In this document: positions 14,510 to 17,494 of the stretch, piece after piece
Layout of the letters: every line of letters starts with the position of its first letter
Numbering within the stretch: the stretch's first letter is position 1
Assembly (NCBI GenBank): GCA_900765575.1
Contig: CAAFRW010000287.1
Coordinates: 1-17,494 of the forward strand
Source of the DNA: Bacteroidaceae bacterium
Lineage (GTDB): Bacteria > Bacteroidota > Bacteroidia > Bacteroidales > Bacteroidaceae
Direction of reading: 5' to 3'
Length of the DNA: 17,494 nucleotides
Made by a program: the position numbers and the translations under genes
The notes under the pieces: generated by a model
The model's input: only the letters and a program-made list of their open reading frames with translations
What the model was told of the DNA's origin: nothing
Databases searched by the model: none

Positions 14510-16537
14510 TTAAAAGTTGTATCCTAAACTGATATATGCTCCGAGTTCTTTAGTAATATTCGAATAACTGAATGTGGCTTCCAACGGTCCGATGAATGTA
14601 TCATATCCGTAAGTTATTCCTCCTCCCCACATATTGTTGTCGAAGAGGTCCTGCCAGTCGTCGCTCTGTAGTCCCACATTGCCGGTAAAGGTTAAGTATT
14701 GGTTATTTCCCATCCGCTGGCGAAGTTTAAATCCTCCAATCATCGTCTTGGAACCGGTTATTTGCATATAGTCGATACCCACGAACGGCATTTGCTGAGG
14801 CAAGAAACGTTTTGCGGCATTTCCTCCTACCACATTTACTACGGGGAACGTATAATAATCATCATCGGCGATGATAGCCCGTCCGCACACCCACGGGATA
14901 AGCGTCAACCGGTTTCTTAACCGGATAGCGGCTTCCCAGGAAGCACTGAGTATAGGCATTGCCGTACGTCCGTTATACTTAACCAGATTGTCGGTATAAA
15001 GAGCGGCGTTTACCTCCCATTTCATTCCGGAGGTAGGGTAGGTTCGCCTGTTGTAGCTGTCGAACTGCATCTGTCCGTAGTAAACAAAGAAATCTTCATT
15101 CTCTACATCGGTCAGTTCCGTATATCCGGGTGGAAGCAGGAAATCGTTGAAGTGGAAATATTCGTATCTGCCTCCCAAGCTGAAACGTATGCTTCGCCAA
15201 CTCCGTGAGATATTGAATTGTCCCAGATGGTGGAGAAAAGAGTAGGTACACGTCTTTTTTCCGTAGTTGTATAAGTCCAGGTCGTTATAATCTATCTGGT
15301 ATGCCCAGTTTACATTCCATTTGGAATTGAACGGTTTTACCGTATAGTCCAGACGTCCTAATGACTCGCGTCCCAAACGAATGGTCAGAGACATATCTCT
15401 GGTTTGCTTTTCGTTCAGGTATACGTTTGTATTGAAAATCAGGGCGGCTAACGATTCGTTATCGAAGCGTACTCCTACATTAATGCTGTTTGCCGGTTTC
15501 TTTCCCGGGTCTATTTCCGGTACGATATTGTATTTTTCTTTTTGAGGGATGATAAACGGACCATGTCGTTTGGCGATGTATTGGTCCGGGATACCTATCT
15601 TCTTTTTTAATAGTATTAAACTGTCAAACTGTTCTCTGGCAGCAACCTCACCCCGGTGAAGCAACGTGTCGATAGCTTCCGAAGTAAAGCTGGCAGCAGA
15701 ATAATCGCTGGCGTTTACTTTTATATGAATATCGCTGTTCGCTACATTTTCTTCGTATTTATTTTCTACCATCAGGTTGATAATTTGTCCCAATACTTCG
15801 GACAATGTATTCAGCTTGTCGGCCGGAGCCAGTCCTTCCTGTACATCCACTCCGATAACGATGTCGGCTCCCAGCTTTTTGGCAATATCTACCGGATAGT
15901 TGTTGCTCATACCTCCGTCAACCAATACCATATTGTTCCAGTGTACCGGTTGGAAAGCACCCGGAATCGACATGCTGGCACGCATCGCCAAAGCCAGTTT
16001 TCCGTTGTAGAACACATATTCGCTTCCGTCTACCAAATTGTGGGAAACGCATGCAAAGGGGATGGGAAGCTTTTGAAAATCAATGGAATCATGGTAACCT
16101 TCCGTTAACTCCGAGAAGAGTTTGGCTAAGTTACGTCCCTGAATGATACCTCCTTTTATGGCATCTTTGGGCTTTTTCTTGAAAGGGATGGAGAGAGCGT
16201 ATTGCTCTGATTTTTGTTTCTTTGCGAGAAGTTCTTCTCTTCTGTCGGTAGCGTCGGTTAACAGGTACATCCAGTCTTGCGCTCTTACCAGACTGTCCAT
16301 TTGCTCTGAGGTGTAACCTATTGCGTACAGCCCGCCTATAATGGAGCCCATACTGGTTCCTACCACATAGTCAATAGGTATACCGGCTTCTTCTATTACT
16401 TTAATCGCACCGATATGCGCTACGCCTTTTGCTCCTCCTCCACTTAGTACAACAGCTACTTTCTTTCGTTCTTGTGCATGGATAGTGAGGCTAAAGAGCA
16501 TCAATGTAAATCCTAAAAAATAAATCGCTCTTTTCAT
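14510..16537 (-). CDS. Patatin-like phospholipase with C-terminal outer-membrane barrel (type Vd-like)
   Basis: A 675-residue exported protein. Residues 1-21 are a signal peptide ending IHAQ. Residues about 27-225 are a patatin domain: oxyanion loop LSGGGAKGVAHIGA (31-44), nucleophile Ser62 in GTSMG, and catalytic Asp207 in VDGGMSNNYPV. From about 340 to the end is a 16-strand-like Omp85/surface-antigen barrel (NVGVRFDNESLAALIF early, GAYISLGYNF at the end with terminal Phe). The arrangement is that of PlpD-type Vd autotransporters, in which the lipase passes through its own barrel. Activity is expected on phospholipid acyl esters in the outer membrane or outside. All patatin catalytic residues are present. 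It leads a two-gene unit with the HAD gene. The start at 16537 is preceded by AGGTATCAGGT. Confidence 0.93.
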   Translation of the reverse strand: MKRAIYFLGFTLMLFSLTIHAQERKKVAVVLSGGGAKGVAHIGAIKVIEEAGIPIDYVVGTSMGSIIGGLYAIGYTSEQMDSLVRAQDWMYLLTDATDRREELLAKKQKSEQYALSIPFKKKPKDAIKGGIIQGRNLAKLFSELTEGYHDSIDFQKLPIPFACVSHNLVDGSEYVFYNGKLALAMRASMSIPGAFQPVHWNNMVLVDGGMSNNYPVDIAKKLGADIVIGVDVQEGLAPADKLNTLSEVLGQIINLMVENKYEENVANSDIHIKVNASDYSAASFTSEAIDTLLHRGEVAAREQFDSLILLKKKIGIPDQYIAKRHGPFIIPQKEKYNIVPEIDPGKKPANSINVGVRFDNESLAALIFNTNVYLNEKQTRDMSLTIRLGRESLGRLDYTVKPFNSKWNVNWAYQIDYNDLDLYNYGKKTCTYSFLHHLGQFNISRSWRSIRFSLGGRYEYFHFNDFLLPPGYTELTDVENEDFFVYYGQMQFDSYNRRTYPTSGMKWEVNAALYTDNLVKYNGRTAMPILSASWEAAIRLRNRLTLIPWVCGRAIIADDDYYTFPVVNVVGGNAAKRFLPQQMPFVGIDYMQITGSKTMIGGFKLRQRMGNNQYLTFTGNVGLQSDDWQDLFDNNMWGGGITYGYDTFIGPLEATFSYSNITKELGAYISLGYNF

Positions 16538-16549
16538 ACCTGATACCTA

Positions 16550-16565
16550 TTTTATTTAAATAAAA
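16550..16565. repeat. 16-bp AT palindrome before the patatin start
   Basis: TTTTATTTAAATAAAA is a perfect palindrome made only of A and T. It lies 13 bp upstream of the patatin ATG and overlaps the 3' end of the RNA candidate. It may supply that RNA's U-tract. Confidence 0.45.
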
Positions 16566-16704
16566 GTGTCCAAGAAATCTTGTCTGTTTTGTCAATCAAG
16601 CTGTTCGGGAATAAGAGGGCTTCTTATTTCGTTGCAGAACAAATAACAAATGTTTCGTTCTATATACCAGCATGACCAAAGAAATAAAGACCTCTTGGAC
16701 ACTT
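16564..16704 (-). ncRNA. Candidate structured RNA, possibly 6S-like
   Basis: The minus-strand RNA (141 nt) has an 18-bp closing stem: AAGUGUCCAAGAGGUCUU at its 5' end pairs with AAGAUUUCUUGGACACUU at its 3' end, with two consecutive G-U pairs. On the plus strand these would be A-C mismatches. Inside is an internal loop of about 9 and 12 nt, then a second helix GGUCAUGCUG with CAGCUUGAUU (one U-U mismatch), then two hairpins (AGAAC...GUUCU; AAUAAGA...UCUUAUU). The 3' stem runs into UUUUAUUU. It sits between the isomerase terminator and the patatin start (26 nt), so a 5' leader role is the alternative to a free RNA. A long closing stem with a central bubble recalls 6S RNA; identity is unproven. 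Confidence 0.6.
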
Positions 16705-16728
16705 CCGGAAAATTTATATCCTTTATTC

Positions 16729-16770
16729 TCACTTGTTACCTGCGAGGAAAAGCAGGCGGGCAACAAGTGA
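16729..16770 (-). terminator. Hairpin after glucose-6-phosphate isomerase gene
   Basis: TCACTTGTT (16729-16737) and AACAAGTGA (16762-16770) form a 9-bp outer stem, and CCTGC with GCAGG an inner one. It begins 34 nt past the isomerase stop on the minus strand. The 3' flank is A-rich rather than U-rich, so it may be a processed or protected 3' end. Confidence 0.5.
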
Positions 16771-16804
16771 AACTTTATCGCCTAACAACGATATGTCTAG
16801 TTCA

Positions 16805-17494
16805 TTAGAGTCTGGCCTGAATGGCCTTGGACTCTTCTTCATAGCCCGGTTTGTTCAACAAAGCGAACATATTCTTCTTGTATGCTTCTACACCCGGTTG
16901 GTTAAACGGATTGACTCCCAGTAAATAACCGCTGATACCGCATGCTTTCTCGAAGAAATAAATCACCTGTCCCAAGTAATATTCGCATAATTCCGGAACA
17001 AGCAAACGCATATTGGGTACTCCTCCGTCTACATGAGCCAGCTGTGTACCTAGTTCAGCCATCTTGTTTACTTCATCCACCCGTTTTCCTGCCAGGAAGT
17101 TCAGTCCGTCCAAGTTTTCCTTGTCTGAAGGAACTTCCAGTTTGCGGTTCGGCTTTTCAATAGAGATTACGGTTTCGAAAATGGTGCGTTCACCTTCCTG
17201 AATCCATTGTCCCATCGAATGTAAGTCGGTGGTAAAGTCTACGGCAGCCGGGAAGATACCTTTCAGGTCTTTTCCTTCCGATTCCCCGAATAACTGTTTC
17301 CACCATTCCGAAACATAGTGCAATTTCGGATGGAAGTTAACCAATATCTCTATTTTCTTTCCGGCTTCCTGATACAAAGCGTTGCGTGTGGCAGCATAGA
17401 TAGCCGACGGATTCTCTTCGAATGGAACATCCGACCCGGTCAATGCTTCCATATCTTTAGCACCTTCTACACGTGTCTCGATATCGAGTCCTGC
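16805..17494 (-). CDS. pgi: Glucose-6-phosphate isomerase, C-terminal half
   Basis: Interconverts glucose-6-phosphate and fructose-6-phosphate in glycolysis and gluconeogenesis, in the cytoplasm. The frame is open through the right edge, giving 229 residues of a family usually about 445 long in Bacteroidales and Firmicutes-type enzymes, so the N-terminal half is outside the window. Recognisable segments are LHSMGQWIQEGERTIFETVI, the active-site region around ELGTQLAHVDGGVPNM, and the family C-terminus YLLGVNPFNQPGVEAYKKN with a basic-glutamine-rich end. An internal ATG at 17452 is not a start, since conserved sequence (GLDIETRVEGAKD) continues upstream. Stop at 16805-16807. A hairpin follows. 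Confidence 0.93.
   Translation of the reverse strand, partial: AGLDIETRVEGAKDMEALTGSDVPFEENPSAIYAATRNALYQEAGKKIEILVNFHPKLHYVSEWWKQLFGESEGKDLKGIFPAAVDFTTDLHSMGQWIQEGERTIFETVISIEKPNRKLEVPSDKENLDGLNFLAGKRVDEVNKMAELGTQLAHVDGGVPNMRLLVPELCEYYLGQVIYFFEKACGISGYLLGVNPFNQPGVEAYKKNMFALLNKPGYEEESKAIQARL

Overview
The window reads as a chromosomal segment of a gut-type Bacteroidales bacterium, most likely Bacteroides or Parabacteroides. Grounds are the gene families (NodT-type lipoprotein of an RND pump, TonB receptor with an N-terminal carboxypeptidase-regulatory-like domain, B. subtilis-type glucose-6-phosphate isomerase), AT-rich start regions mostly lacking strong Shine-Dalgarno sites, and several close matches to the Bacteroidetes -7 element TAnnTTTG. 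Assignment to genus is inference.

Layout, left to right. (1) 1-901, minus: a gene cut by the left edge that fuses a free-methionine-(R)-sulfoxide reductase (GAF fold) to a GNAT acetyltransferase. (2) 966-7327, minus: a four-gene efflux operon in the order adaptor, RND pump, outer-membrane lipoprotein, TetR-type regulator, with an AraC-type regulator (7538-8371, plus) divergent from its promoter. (3) 8372-10292: an accessory-looking stretch with a 33-bp near-perfect palindrome, a Fic protein gene whose promoter and coding region carry the same roughly 21-bp-spaced repeat, a decayed remnant of an AAA-type ATPase gene, and a 58-bp perfect hairpin. (4) 10293-13634, minus: a TonB-dependent receptor preceded by a small exported histidine-rich protein, separated by a 654-bp leader with two tandem-repeat arrays; together they suggest metal uptake. 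(5) 13764-16537, minus: a two-gene unit, a patatin fused to an outer-membrane barrel followed by a HAD phosphatase. (6) 16564-16704: a strongly folded RNA candidate on the minus strand. (7) 16805-17494, minus: the C-terminal half of glucose-6-phosphate isomerase, cut by the right edge.

The most unusual signal is at the fic gene. The motif TTCTCCCTAC occurs three times in its promoter (spacing 22 and 20 bp) and three times inside the gene (spacing 21 and 21 bp, one copy with a mismatch), where it encodes a KSREK-type linker between the Fic domain and a C-terminal winged helix. This suggests an autoregulatory circuit with an upstream operator array and an intragenic one. The second is the 16564-16704 element, whose 18-bp closing stem needs two G-U pairs that exist only in the minus-strand RNA.
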